NCBI GenBank assembly: GCA_023228925.1
Contig: JALOAF010000002.1
Coordinates: forward strand, 6,852-70,851
Direction of reading: 5' to 3'
DNA length: 64,000 nucleotides
From: Candidatus Absconditabacterales bacterium
Lineage (GTDB): Bacteria > Patescibacteriota > Gracilibacteria > Absconditabacterales > Absconditicoccaceae
Shown: piece by piece, positions 10,777-21,331 of the stretch
Layout: each line of letters begins with the position of its first letter
Position numbering within the stretch: position 1 is the first letter of the stretch
Position numbers and translations under genes: made by a program
Notes under the pieces: model-generated
Seen by the model: the letters and a program-made list of their open reading frames with translations, nothing else
What the model was told of the DNA's origin: nothing
The model's database searches: none

Positions 10777-11022
10777 ATGAATGAAGCAAAAAGAACAAAA
10801 TGTCTAGTTTACACTAGAGTAATGGGATATTTGTCTCCAACCTACAGATACAATCTTGGGAAAAAATCTGAATTTTATAGTAGAAAGTATTACAACAAAG
10901 TAAAAGCAGCTAATCATGATTTTATATTACAATATGGAAGTGCTTGTGGAAGCTTGGAATTCAGCGCAAATACAAACTTAATAAAAGGGGCTGCTCAAGC
11001 TATTACAATCGACGCAGAATAA
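10777..11022 (+). CDS. Separate glycyl-radical subunit of the anaerobic ribonucleotide reductase
   Basis: 81 aa. Contains YTRVMGYLSPTYRYNLGKKS followed by EFYSRKYYNK, which is the C-terminal glycyl-radical loop of NrdD (compare E. coli RRVCGYL...FNAGKQEE). The radical glycine would be Gly17, encoded GGA. No UGA occurs; all five glycines are GGN. The rest (FILQYGSACGSLEFSANTNL) is not in standard NrdD. It begins 101 bases after the large-subunit stop, with its own AT-rich upstream region. Predicted to dock into the NrdD barrel much as YfiD/GrcA does for pyruvate formate-lyase. A sequencing frameshift is unlikely because the gap holds stops and a fresh ATG. Confidence 0.8.
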   Translation: MNEAKRTKCLVYTRVMGYLSPTYRYNLGKKSEFYSRKYYNKVKAANHDFILQYGSACGSLEFSANTNLIKGAAQAITIDAE

Positions 11023-11074
11023 TTTTTTCAAAACTTGATTTTTTATCTGAAATATATAAAGAAATTTTTTAGAG

Positions 11075-11097
11075 CCCCTTTTAATAAAAGGGGTTTT
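11075..11097 (+). terminator. Hairpin terminator after the glycyl-radical subunit gene
   Basis: CCCCTTTT (11075-11082), loop AATA-like centre, AAAAGGGG (11086-11093), then TTTT. It lies between the small subunit and nrdG, so nrdG may need read-through or have its own promoter. Confidence 0.7.
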
Positions 11098-11148
11098 AAT
11101 TTCTCTTCTAAAGATAAAGAGCTAAATTTTAAAGCAAATTTTAAAAAA

Positions 11149-11859
11149 ATGAAAATCTCTGGAATCCAAAAAAGCACCACTATAGATTATCCAAACAAAT
11201 TAGCCTGTGTAGTATTTACCATGGGATGTAATTTTCGTTGCCCTTTTTGCCACAATCCAGAATCTGTGTTGCCAGAGCAAATGAAATTAATTCAAAATGA
11301 CCTAATTCCTGATCAGGCAATATTTAATTTTTTGGAAACAAGAAAAGGAAAGCTGGATGGCGTAAGTATTTGTGGTTGAGAACCCACACTACAAGCAGAC
11401 TTATATGATTTTGCTAAAAAAGTAAAAGAAATGGGATTTTTAGTCAAGTTGGATACAAATGGCCGTGATTGTGAAATTGTCAAAAAAATGGTAAATGATA
11501 AAATTTTGGACTATGTAGCTATTGATCTAAAACACACAAGAGACAAATATGATATTGCAATATGACTAAAACAAAACAACAATTTCTTTGATAACTACGA
11601 TTGTTTATTAAAATTTTTGTTAAAATGAAATATTGATTATGAATATAGGACAACAGTTGTTAAATGAATGCACACATTAGATGATATAGAACAAATGGCA
11701 AAATATATTTCTGGAGCAAAAAATTTTTATTTACAAAATTATGTTTGAGGAAATACCTTAGATCCAAATTTTTGATGACAATCCTTTTCTGATGAAAAAC
11801 TAGAAGAAATGTGTAAAATTGCCAAAAAATATGTTCAAAATTGTGGAATTAGAAAATAA
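11149..11859 (+). CDS. nrdG: Anaerobic ribonucleotide reductase activating protein (radical SAM)
   Basis: 236 aa. Radical-SAM activase: the [4Fe-4S] motif CNFRCPFC at residues 25-32 binds the cluster that cleaves SAM and makes the glycyl radical. It also has SICGGEPTLQADL (the GGE SAM-binding motif, first G of the pair as GGT then TGA), VKLDTNG, and a C-terminal LQNYVGGNTLDP. It starts MKISGIQKSTTIDYPNKLAC, typical of NrdG/PflA-like activases. Its target should be the 81-aa subunit immediately upstream. A longer in-frame opening begins at 11035, but that part overlaps the terminator and lacks family features. Confidence 0.92.
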
Positions 11860-11864
11860 AATAT

Positions 11865-11930
11865 AGCTTATAAAGTTTATCTATTCGTCAAGTTTAATGC
11901 TATCAATACATAATAAACTTTATAGCTTTT
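11865..11930 (+). terminator. Long-loop hairpin after nrdG
   Basis: Arms AGCTTATAAAGTTTAT (11865-11880) and ATAAACTTTATAGCT (11913-11927) pair nearly perfectly around a 32-base loop and are followed by TTT. Probable terminator, starting 5 bases after the nrdG stop. Confidence 0.5.
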
Positions 11931-11995
11931 AATTGTTTTTTAGTTTATCTTGCAAAAAATAGATTTTTAATTATAAAATAAGAGTTGTGTTATGA

Positions 11996-12029
11996 TATTA
12001 ATCGTAAAATACCAAACATACGATTAATA
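11996..12029 (+). promoter_or_regulatory. Perfect inverted repeat upstream of frr
   Basis: TATTAATCGTA (11996-12006) and TACGATTAATA (12019-12029) are exact 11-base complements around 12 bases. It lies 30 bases before the frr ATG. It could be a regulator site or a leader hairpin; the T-rich DNA after it also allows a weak terminator. Confidence 0.5.
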
Positions 12030-12058
12030 AATGATTTTTTATATTTTAGATTTAATAA

Positions 12059-12607
12059 ATGGACACCTCTCCCTTTAAAGATCAAATGCAAAAAGCATTC
12101 AATTATTTAGAAAATGAATTTAAACATCTACAGCTTGGCAGAGCTTCTGCAGGACTTGTAGAAAATATTACTGTTTCTAGTTCTTATGGGGACATGAAAT
12201 TACCGCAAATTGCTCATGTAACTATTTTAGATACCCAAACTTTAAAAATAGAGCCTTGGGATAAAAAAGAATGTGCAAATATTACAAAAGCAATATATGA
12301 TGCAGAACTTTGAATAACACCACAAAATGAATCATCTCATGTATTAATTAAAATTCCTCCTTTGACTCAAGAAAGAAGAACAGAAATTTCAAGGAGGGTA
12401 AAAGTAATGGGAGAAGATACTAAAGCAAAAATCAGAATAGCAAGACAAGATGCTATGAAAACAACCAAAAAACTATTGGAAAACAAAGAAATTTCAGAAA
12501 ATGAAAACAAAATAAATGAATCTAATATAGAAGACCTAACCAAAGAATTCAACAACAAAGTAGACAATCTCGTAAATACAAAAACTGAAGAAGTTATGAA
12601 AATATAA
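12059..12607 (+). CDS. frr: Ribosome recycling factor
   Basis: 182 aa, normal length. With EF-G it splits post-termination ribosomes. The family pattern is clear: HLQLGRASAGLVENITV, YGDMKLPQIAHVTILDTQTLKIEPWD, then IPPLTQERRTEISRRVKVMGEDTKAKIRIARQDAM in two pieces, and the C-terminal helix ending VNTKTEEVMKI. Only one glycine is TGA (in AELGITPQNE). 70 bases separate it from yidC, with a weak hairpin GCTTAT/ATAAGC at 12634-12648 between them. Confidence 0.96.
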
Positions 12608-12677
12608 TAAACTAAATTTGTTTTTATAATAAAGCTTATCAAATAAGCATTAATTACTTTAACCCATAATAAAAAAA

Positions 12678-13487
12678 ATGTGAATATTTAAACTATTAGG
12701 AACTCAACTAATTATGCGTCCAATTTTTAATTTATTGGTCGTATTTTTAGCTATATTTGGATGAAATTTATGATTAGCTGTAATAGTTCTAACACTAGTT
12801 GTTAGATTAGCCATGATAAAAGTAACTTCTGCTTGAAACCAAATGCAAAGTGGAATGTGAGAGCTACAACCAAAATTAAATGAAATCCAAGAAAAATATA
12901 AAGACGATCCAAAAAAACTTTCAGAAGAAACAATGAAAGTTTTCAAAAAAGAAGGGAAGTGACCTTTAAAATGATGTTTGATGATGTTTGTTCAATTACC
13001 AGTCTTTATATGATTGTTTTATACTGTTAGAAAACTCTCTGAGTGAACAATACCTGATAATCGACTTTATAGTTTTTTTTATAGTTTTGGGAACAAATAT
13101 GCATCTGTACACGCATTGGACGATGGTAGCATAAATCATAACTTCTTGGGGATGGATTTGTTGGCCACAAAAAATATCATATTAACAGCAATTACTGTAA
13201 TATTTACATATTTACAAATGAAATTAACAAATCTTGTAAAACCACAAACCCCAGCAGTAGCAGGAAATGAAAAAATGCCAGATATGTCCAAAATGATGTG
13301 AATGATGACAATCTTTATGGTATTTATGATATGAACTTTTGTATACAACACATACGCTGTAATTGGAATATATATTACTACAACAACACTATTTAGCGTA
13401 ATACAATATAGCATACAATACAGAAGTTTATTAAAAGCAAAACGATTGGATTTTAGAAACAAACCACAAATAATCGGTAAAAAATAA
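12678..13487 (+). CDS. yidC: Membrane protein insertase YidC/Oxa1 family
   Basis: 269 aa, the short form without the large periplasmic domain. Inserts and folds proteins in the cytoplasmic membrane, with or without SecYEG. It starts Met-Gly (ATG TGA). Visible: a first helix region NLLVVFLAIFGGNLGLAVIV, the conserved positively charged residue in TLVVRLAMIKVT, the cytosolic coiled loop MGELQPKLNEIQEKYKDDPK, QLPVFIGLFYTVRKL, and three further helices to the Lys-rich tail QIIGKK. Directly followed, 21 bases on, by a YigZ-like gene. Confidence 0.92.
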
Positions 13488-13508
13488 AAATTATTTTTTG
13501 AAAATATA

Positions 13509-14129
13509 ATGAAATTTTTTTATAAAACTATTTTGGAACCCCATACTTATGAAATTCCAAAAATCAAATGATCCAGATTTATTGGAAATATTTTTCATAT
13601 AAAAAATAAAGAAGAGGCTGAAAATATAATAAAAAGTTTTAAAGAAAAAAATAAAGACGCTACTCACAATTGTTATGCTTATACTTGCTGAACTAATATA
13701 AATTTTGATTTATTTGGAAATTTGAAAATTAGCTCAGATTATATTAGACAAAATGATGATGGAGAGCCTATAAATACTGCTGGAAAGCCAATTTTAGCTC
13801 AGATACAATGACATAATTTGCATAATGTTTTAATAATTATAACAAGATATTTTTGATGAACTTTGTTGTGAGTCGGTGGTCTAATACAAGCTTACAGTGA
13901 AAGTGCAAAACAGACAATTTTGAATGCAAAAATAAAAGAATTAGAAATTACAAAAAAAATGAAAATAGTTTGTGATTACGACGAATTATGAACAATTATA
14001 AATCTTCTAAAAAAATATGACGCTAAAATACTTAGTCAAAAAAATTGAGAAAAAACAAGTATTGAGTTTGAAATAAATAAAGGAAAAAAAATAGATCTTT
14101 CTATGTTTAATGTAAAAGATATAGAATAA
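13509..14129 (+). CDS. YigZ / IMPACT family protein
   Basis: 206 aa. IMPACT-family signature in order: KGSRFIGNIFHIKNKEEAE, ATHNCYAYTCG, the NDDGEPINTAGKPIL block, NVLIIITRYFGGTLLGVGGL, then QAYSESA. The C-terminal part is the DUF1949-like ferredoxin fold. Homologues bind ribosomal components or influence translation and proline-dipeptide handling, but the bacterial role is unsettled. Likely co-transcribed with yidC. TGA supplies the paired glycines of RYFGG (second) and LLGVGG (first). Confidence 0.88.
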
Positions 14130-14149
14130 ATACTAAAGAATAATTTAAT

Positions 14150-14365
14150 TTAAATATTTTTAGCCATTCCTCTTTCTCCGGATCTATTTCATCAACAACC
14201 CATTCATCCTCTCATTCTTGCTCCTGCCCTATTTCATCCACAAGGTCTTCATCTTCAAAAACAATCTCTTTGAGAATTTACTTTTTCTTTATCTACACAA
14301 TCTCCCATCCCTCTACCTGTAAGTGCACCTTGACCATTTGGTCCTGTTCCATCTCTATTTGGCAT
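14150..14365 (-). CDS. Small Gly/Arg/Cys-rich DUF5320-type protein
   Basis: 71 aa. MPNRDGTGPNGQGALTGRGM then GDC: the DUF5320 start (M.GRDGTGPMGQGPMTGRG.G.C) that accompanies DUF134 and nitrogenase-cofactor-like genes in many anaerobes. The rest is rich in Gly, Arg and Cys (DCFGRGRPCGGN, MGCCGGN), possibly metal-binding. Eight glycines are TGA. Directly downstream of the DUF134 gene, 25 bases apart, so one transcript. Role unknown. Confidence 0.75.
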
Positions 14366-14390
14366 TTTATATTTGGTAAAAATCTAAAAC

Positions 14391-14699
14391 TTATTTTTCT
14401 ATCTTGATAGACTTAGCGTTGATAATAGCATCAGCTATTTTATCTATAGCCTGATTGTATATTCTAGAAAAAGTAGATTTAGAAATAGCCATCTTTTTTG
14501 CTCATTCTATAATATCTAATTTTTCAATATTTTTTAATCTTAGAGCCTCTATTTCATCATGTAATAACTCTACCTCTTCTAACTGAAAACTAGGAATTCA
14601 TGCTGGCTTAAAAAAATCAACATCTGAAAAAAATTCAATATTTCTCATCTTTCTCTTTCTTCATCTATTTGCACAACCAACAGATTTAAATCAATTCAT
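14391..14699 (-). CDS. DUF134 helix-turn-helix DNA-binding protein
   Basis: 102 aa. Family features: GCANRGRKRKMR, FFKPAGIPSFQLEEVELLHD, EIEALRLKNIEKLDIIEGAK and KMAISKSTFSRIYNQAIDKI, i.e. a sigma70-region-4-like HTH with the conserved KPAG and EALRL blocks, ending ADAIINAKSIKIEK. Such proteins are presumed regulators. A perfect 20-base palindrome lies 30 bases before its ATG, which suggests autoregulation. First gene of a two-gene unit with the DUF5320 protein. Confidence 0.85.
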
Positions 14700-14728
14700 A
14701 ATAATCAGTAAAACGAATAAAATGTCAT

Positions 14729-14748
14729 TTATGGGAACGTTCCCATAA
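14729..14748. promoter_or_regulatory. 20-bp perfect palindrome, likely operator
   Basis: TTATGGGAACGTTCCCATAA is fully self-complementary and its GGGAACGTTCCC core stands out in an AT-rich spacer. It is located 30-49 bases upstream of the DUF134 start on the minus strand, at promoter position. Probably bound by the DUF134 dimer itself or another dimeric repressor. Confidence 0.65.
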
Positions 14749-14970
14749 TCAATATATAAAAATTTAAATTAAATGCAAGTATTTTTTTAATTAAAAAAAT
14801 ATTATTCTAGATTATACTTAAATAATTAGCTACATGAAATCACAAAAAATTGGAGCCAAACAAACGATCTACAGTTTTTCGAATACAATAAAAAAAACAA
14901 AAATAAATAATATATTTAAAAGTTTTGTTTAAAACAAATTAAGAAAATTTTTTCTAAAACAAATGTTTTT

Positions 14971-16098
14971 TTATAAAAGATTTTTGAATTCCTCTATTTT
15001 ATCTAATTTTTCTCGAGAATATTTTTCATTTCCAAAATGACCATAAGTAGCTGTTTCTTTGTAAATCGGTTTTCTCAAGTCTAAATATTCAATAATTCAT
15101 TTTGAACTCAAATCAAAATTTTGGATAATAAAATCTACTATTTTATTTTTTTCTATTTTAGCAGTAGAAAAATCTTCCAAAAAAATACTAACAGGTTGAG
15201 CTACACCTATAGCATAACTTAATTGAATTTCACATTTATCGCACAAACCACTAGCCACAATATTTTTTGCCAAATATCTTGCCATATAAGCTGCACTTCT
15301 ATCTACTTTTGTTGGATCTTTCCCAGAAAAAGCTCATCATCCATGTCTAGCTATCCCTCCATAAGTATCTACAATAATTTTTCTACCAGTTAGGCCACTA
15401 TCTCATGCTGGTCATCAAATATAAAAACTTCCTGTAGGATTGATATAAATTTTTGTATTTTCATCTATCAAATCTCAAACTATTGGTAAAATCACTTCTT
15501 TTTTTATTCCATCAAAAATTTCTTTTTGAGAAATATTTTTTATATGCTGAGAAGAAACAACAATAGTGTCTATTCTAGATATTTTATCATTTTCATATTC
15601 CACTGTAACTTGGGTCTTTCCGTCTGCTAGTAAAAATGGTAAGGTTAAATTTTTTCTAACTTTCGCCAATTGTTTAGCAAGCTCATGAGCATAATGAATA
15701 GTTGCTGGCAAAAGGGATTTCGTTTCATTAGTAGCATAACCAAACATCATTCATTGATCTCCAGCCCCTCCTGTATCCACTCACATAGCAATATCTGATG
15801 ATTGAGTATCAAGTAATATTTGAATATCACAAGTATTTCCGTCAAAAAACTTATCTAAATCATCATAGCCAATTTCCACAATAGTTTGTCTAGCAATTTT
15901 TTCATAATCTACTTGTGACTTAGTGGTAATTTCTCAAGCAATGATTAATTTATTAGTAGTAATCAAACATTCACAAGCCACTCTAGAAAACGGATCTTGT
16001 TCCAAACATGCATCCAAAATAGCATCAGATATTTGATCACAAATTTTATCTGGATGTCATTCTGTTACTGATTCGGAAGTAATAAATTGTTTTGTCAT
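14971..16098 (-). CDS. metK: S-adenosylmethionine synthase
   Basis: 375 aa, normal length. Makes SAM from methionine and ATP in the cytoplasm. Signatures: [20 protein letters not shown], the ATP-binding hexapeptide-type GAGDQGMMFGYA, and the second motif [20 protein letters not shown]. The glycines in TEGHPD, GAGDQG and GGG are wholly or partly TGA. The C-terminus [13 protein letters not shown] is conserved. It lies behind a SAM-I riboswitch, giving direct product feedback. The SAM made here also feeds NrdG. Confidence 0.97.
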
Positions 16099-16120
16099 TT
16101 TTGTATATTTTATATAATAA

Positions 16121-16143
16121 AAAAGCTCTTTGCAAGGAAAGAG
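16121..16143 (-). terminator. Riboswitch-linked intrinsic terminator upstream of metK
   Basis: On the minus strand CTCTTT, loop CCTTGC, AAAGAG is followed by a run of T. It lies between the SAM aptamer and the metK ATG, the place expected for the expression platform of a transcription-terminating SAM-I riboswitch. Confidence 0.75.
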
Positions 16144-16166
16144 TTTTATTAATATTATTGTGTGAT

Positions 16167-16267
16167 AATATCTTTCCCTTTTGGGTGGAACTTAGCACCT
16201 TTCCAAAACTTGGCGGTTGCTGGGATATTTCTAGCGAGTCCATTCTCTAATATCCTCTCTTGATATT
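16167..16267 (-). ncRNA. SAM-I riboswitch (S-box leader)
   Basis: Read on the minus strand, the leader holds ATATCAAGAGAGG at its start, CCCAGCAACCGCC in the middle, AAAGGTGCTAAGTTCC, and closes with GGGAAAGATATT; these are the conserved S-box blocks (TCAAGAGAG, GCAACC, GGTGCTAATTCC, GAGA-type closing). The P1 stem is AATATC/GATATT. SAM binding should stabilise the aptamer, free the terminator and switch metK off. Confidence 0.9.
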
Positions 16268-16528
16268 TGTGTGTTACTTATATACAAAAATATTTTTCAA
16301 AAGCAAGCAATTATGTAATAAAAAATTTATTCTACACAAAACACCTGACACACAAAAAGACAATGTGTTTTTATATATTTCTCAACAAAGCAAAGTTCTT
16401 TTTCGTTTTTATAAAGCTATATAGCTTGTTTTTCCAAAAAAATTACATATTTTAATTATATATTATAATTGATAATTAGATTTTTCTAGAAAAATTTTGT
16501 TATCTTTAATTCTTTAATTTCAAAAAAA

Positions 16529-19500
16529 ATGAATATTAAAAAATTAATCTTTGCTAGTATTGCAGTCACACTTAGTGGGGTAATTTTATATGTGTTTGCC
16601 CACCCTTCACAAACTTCTTTTCTAACCCCAAATGAGTGATGACATTACTCTGGTAATATTAATATTTCCTGGAATGCAGCTACAAATGCTGATACTTATT
16701 CCATCTATCTAACAGATCCTTGAAACAATACTACAGCAGTTATAGAAGGAGCAACTAGCACTGGAACAATTTTAGATAGCACAAGCAAATCTTGAACCTA
16801 TATTTTGACATGAAAGTCATGTAATTCAACTGGGTGTACAAACTTTGATACTTGAATAAATTTTATTATAGACAATACAAAACCTACATGAACAATAGCT
16901 TACACACCAAATACACTAACAAATACTAATGTAATCGCAACAATCACATTAAGTGAAACTTGAAATATAACAAACAACAATAATCAAACAAGTTACACTT
17001 TCACAGGTAATGGAAGCTTTACATTTGAATTTCAAGATTTAGCTGGGAATACTTGAGAAGAAACAGCCACAGTAGATTGGATAGATAAAACTCCTATCAC
17101 TCCAACAGTTGTCTATTCTCCATCCACAAACACAAATCAAAATGTAACTATAACTATCACATTTGATAAAACCTGAGTAACAATTACAAACAACAGTGGA
17201 AACAACGAATACATATTTACATGAAATTGAAATTTTACATTTGAATTTCAGGATTTAGCTGGGAATACTTGAGAAGAAACGGCCACAGTATATTGGATAG
17301 ATAAAACTCCTGTCACTTGAACAGTAAATTATTCTACAACTGGGGCTACAAACCAACCAGTAACAGCAACTATAATTTTCAATAAAACTTGAGTAACAAT
17401 TATAAACAACAGTGGAAACAACGACTATATATTTACATGAAATTGAAATTTTACATTTGAATTTTTTGATAGCTATGGAAACACATGAAATAGCACTGCC
17501 ACAGTAGATTGGATAGATCTTATTCCTCCTACTTGTAATGTATTTTACTCAACCACATGAATGACTAATCAAGATGTTATTGCTATCTTAACCTGATGTG
17601 ATGAAACCATAATAGCACACACAACAGAATACACTTTCACAGGCAATGGTAGTTTTACATTTGAATTTCAAGATTTAGCTGGGAATACATGAAGTAATGT
17701 TGCCACAGTAACCCGAATAGATAAGTCTTTACCAATAGTAGAACAAGCATTTATATACAGCTGAAACACAAACACATGAAACAATTGATCATGATTTTAT
17801 AACGGAACAATAAGCATAAAATCTCAAGTATACACAAATAGTGGATCATCATGAATAAGTGGATCATCATGTAAGTATACTTTAACCTGAACTAATCGAT
17901 ACAGTGCCAATTATGACAGCACATGATGATATTGTTATGTAGATTATCTAAACCCAAAAACTGACATAGACATAATTTTTAGTGTAAGTAATGATGTTTG
18001 AAGCACATGAACATGAGAAAGTAAACAATATTTTTATGATATTACTTCCCCAACAACAACAGATGATGCGAATAGTGATTGGAGAAATACAGATTTAACA
18101 GTAACACTAACAGCAACAGACACCTGAGCATGAGTATCACATACATTATATTATACATGAACAGACACAAGTTGTACACCAACTATAATTTGAACATCAG
18201 CGACGGTAACATGTCCAACGAATAGTGTATGTACAGGATTATATGTGAGATATCGTAGTGTAGATTTAGTATGAAATATGGAGGAAAACATACAAACATC
18301 ACCAGAAATAAGAATAGACAAAGAATTACCATACATCACATGAACAACAAGCATAACTAGTAGCAACTCAAACGGTTCGTTTGCAAAAGTTGGAGACACG
18401 GTATCTATAACATTCACATCTCACGAAGATCTTTCAGAAAATCCTACAGTAAAAATAAACTCATGATGAGATATGGATTTTGTAAGCAAAATAACATGAA
18501 GCAACACATACACATATGAACGCTCCATGGACTCATCTGATCCAGAATGAATAATAAGCATAAATATATCTATGAAAGATATTGCTGGGAATACATGAAA
18601 TTATATATTAACTTCAAATATCACATATGACAGAACTCCTCCTTCATGAATTTCAATAACAGAACCAAATTATAGTAGCTACCGACAAAGCCAAACTTGA
18701 ACAGCATATAGAGAAATCAAGCGAAACACATGAACAGAACAAAATTTTTGACCTACTTCATTAAGGATCGAATATTCCAACAATAAATTCCAATGATGAT
18801 GAGTACATACAATCATCACAACATGAACTAGTAATAACTGAGTGTTCCATCGAACGGTAAATTCCGATGACACTTCTTCTGCACAAATAAGAATTATAGC
18901 AACAGATCTAGCAGGAAACACAAGAACATTTACAGGTTCGTCATTTAAAATAGATAGTATACCTCCTACAGGGCCAACATTTATTTATCCACTATGATCA
19001 GGAGAATTATTTAAATGAGGTAATCAAATAAATATACAATGGACATGATGACGAGATGCTAATCTGGATAAAAAAATATTAGAGTTTTCAATAGATGAAG
19101 GATCTAATCGAACTGTATTAGCAACACTATGAGATGCTGCATTTTCGTATATACGAACACCATGAAACATAAATTCAAATAAAGTGAGATTATGAATTAA
19201 ATATCAAGACAAATGAGGACTAACTAGCCCATATACACAAACTCAAAATTTTACAATAGATAGCACTCCTCCTACACCAATAGTGTTTATAGACAGTAAT
19301 AGCAACCGAAGAAACACTAATGCAATAGCAACATGAACAAGTAGTGATGCATTAGCATGATTACGAAACACTGGAATATTATACAGAACAGATTGACCAT
19401 TCACAACAAATTGTGATGGATGAAGTAGCACAATACCTGTATTTACTACTGACTGAATACATACATGATATGCTTGTGTCATGGACAAAGTATGAAATAT

Positions 19501-21274
19501 TAGAACTTGACAGCAAGTCTATAAAATAGATAAAACAGCACCAATAGTCCACATGCCGGCACCCATTATTACTAATACATGAAAAACAATAAATATAAAT
19601 GTTAATTGAGATGTTTCATGAATACAATCATATAAATGGTCTAAAATATCGGGTTCATGAACAATAACTTTTTCTACTGGTACCCATGTTAAAGATCCAT
19701 TTGTAACAGCAGATACAGACTGACATTATGTATTACAAGTAGTAGTTAAAGATAATGCCACTAATACCACAACATGAACTATAGACTTTTTTTGGAATGC
19801 TACAGCACCAATAATAACCACATGAACAATAACAAACACTTCCAGTAAAACACCAACATTTACATTTACTGCTACAGATAGTGGAACACTTTATTGGAGT
19901 TGACCATGTTCTAGTTCCATAACAAAAGCAGTATCTGGGAACAACCAAATAACTCTTTCTGCCCTTGCAAACAATACTTACAATAATTGTTATGTCAGAA
20001 TTATAGACACAATGAACAACACTTGAGTATGGTACAATCTTCCTAGCTTTACAGTTAGTTACAATCCTCCTTCATGATGAGGTGGAGGCGGAGGTGGTTG
20101 ATGATGAGGTGGTTGAGGGTTTTCTATTCCAACATGTACTACCCAAGACTTAACTTGTGGCATATATGGGAAATATGTATTAAAATCATGAGTAACTTGT
20201 AAATGATGAGATTTATGAAAAAGTTGTGGTACTGATATATGTGTAGATTGAGATTATTCATGAGATCCAAACGACTGAATTTGTCACGATCCAACAAAAG
20301 TGGAAGCAAATAGTTGATTAACCCAATCTGGAACACGAGAGACATTTAAATCTCCATATAATAAAGAGCTTACAGATGCTTATAGCTATGCTTTTGGAGT
20401 AAAAATAACTACTGTACCAAACATAGAACGAGCAGATTTAACTGGTGTTCTAATCAGATCTCACTTATCAAAAATGATGTCTGAATATGCCATGAAAGTA
20501 CTATGAAAGACTCCAGATACCAGTAGAAAATGTATATTCAAAGATGTCGACAATCAAACTGATGAATTTAAAAAATATGCTAGAATATCTTGTGAATTAT
20601 GACTCATGTGACTAAAAACAGACTGAACTCCTGCGGATACTTTTCATCCAGACGGAAAGGTTACTAGAGCAATATTTGGTACAACTCTTTCTAGAGCAAT
20701 TTGGTGAGACAAAAATAATTGATGATCAAATTGGTATGCCAAACATTTAGCTGATTTAAAAGCTCACTGAATCATGAATCAAATTGATTTCCCAAACAAT
20801 CGAGAGTTAAGATGACGAGTAATGCTTACAATGATGAGAGCTGATCAAAAATTAAAACAAAGTAAATACTCAAAATTTGAATCTTTATGGAATAAAAAAA
20901 TATTTGTACCAGCAAAAACAAAAGCAACTAAACCTAGTACAAACAATAATGCTGAAAATAAAATTACAGAAAAATACTCTAGCTCAGATAAAGAATTCAT
21001 AAACCGAACTAACAAAAACTATCAATTTTACGAGTGATACACAATATGACAATCAAAATTATGAGTTAAATATCTACAGTATTTCTTAAAAGAACAAGAT
21101 TATTATACTTGATCTATAGACTGAATAAATAACACCGCTACAGTAAGTGCTTTGTTAGAATTCCAGTTAAAACATAAATTAATAACAGATTCCAACGACA
21201 TGGCAGCATGATTTTTATGACCATCTACAAGAGCTGTAATTAATCCATTATTAAAAGAAATATTGAATAAATAA
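16529..21274 (+). CDS. Giant surface protein with Ig-like repeats and SLH-like C-terminus
   Basis: 1581 aa. Signal peptide MNIKKLIFASIAVTLSGVIL. A fibronectin-like N-terminal domain (NISWNAATNADTYSIYLTDP) leads into about four 72-residue Ig-like repeats (residues about 120-410, each with FTFEFQDLAGNT and VDWIDKTPP-type endings), then more beta-sandwich domains with the same TVDSTPP linkers. An uninterrupted run of 15 Gly (around 20075-20121), partly TGA, separates the stalk from a Cys-containing segment and a C-terminal region with ERADLTGVLIRSHLSKMMSE and TRAIFGTTLSRAIWG, matching S-layer-homology type repeats. Likely anchored to the cell surface, for adhesion or as a surface layer. No catalytic motif seen. 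Frame continuity was checked over large parts of the gene, not every codon. Confidence 0.85.
16900..17740 (+). repeat. Tandem 216-bp coding repeats (Ig-like units)
   Basis: The core ACATTTGAATTTCARGATTT recurs at 17021, 17237 and 17657, with a diverged copy (ACATTTGAATTTTTTGATAG) at 17453. Spacings are 216, 216 and 204 bases, i.e. 72, 72 and 68 residues. Copies 1 and 2 are nearly identical over about 80 bases, suggesting recent duplication or gene conversion. Confidence 0.85.
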
Positions 21275-21331
21275 GCAGTTATTTCCAAAAAAACATCTTA
21301 AAAACGATTGCAAATAAGATGATAATAATTT

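Noticed and set aside
10676-10777. Frameshift or sequencing error splitting NrdD
   Set aside because: The 100-base gap has stop codons in all frames and a fresh ATG with its own AT-rich upstream region; the small ORF also has unrelated extra sequence.
19733-19948. Cys-rich 71-aa minus-strand frame
   Set aside because: Antisense shadow of the repetitive giant surface protein; no start signals.
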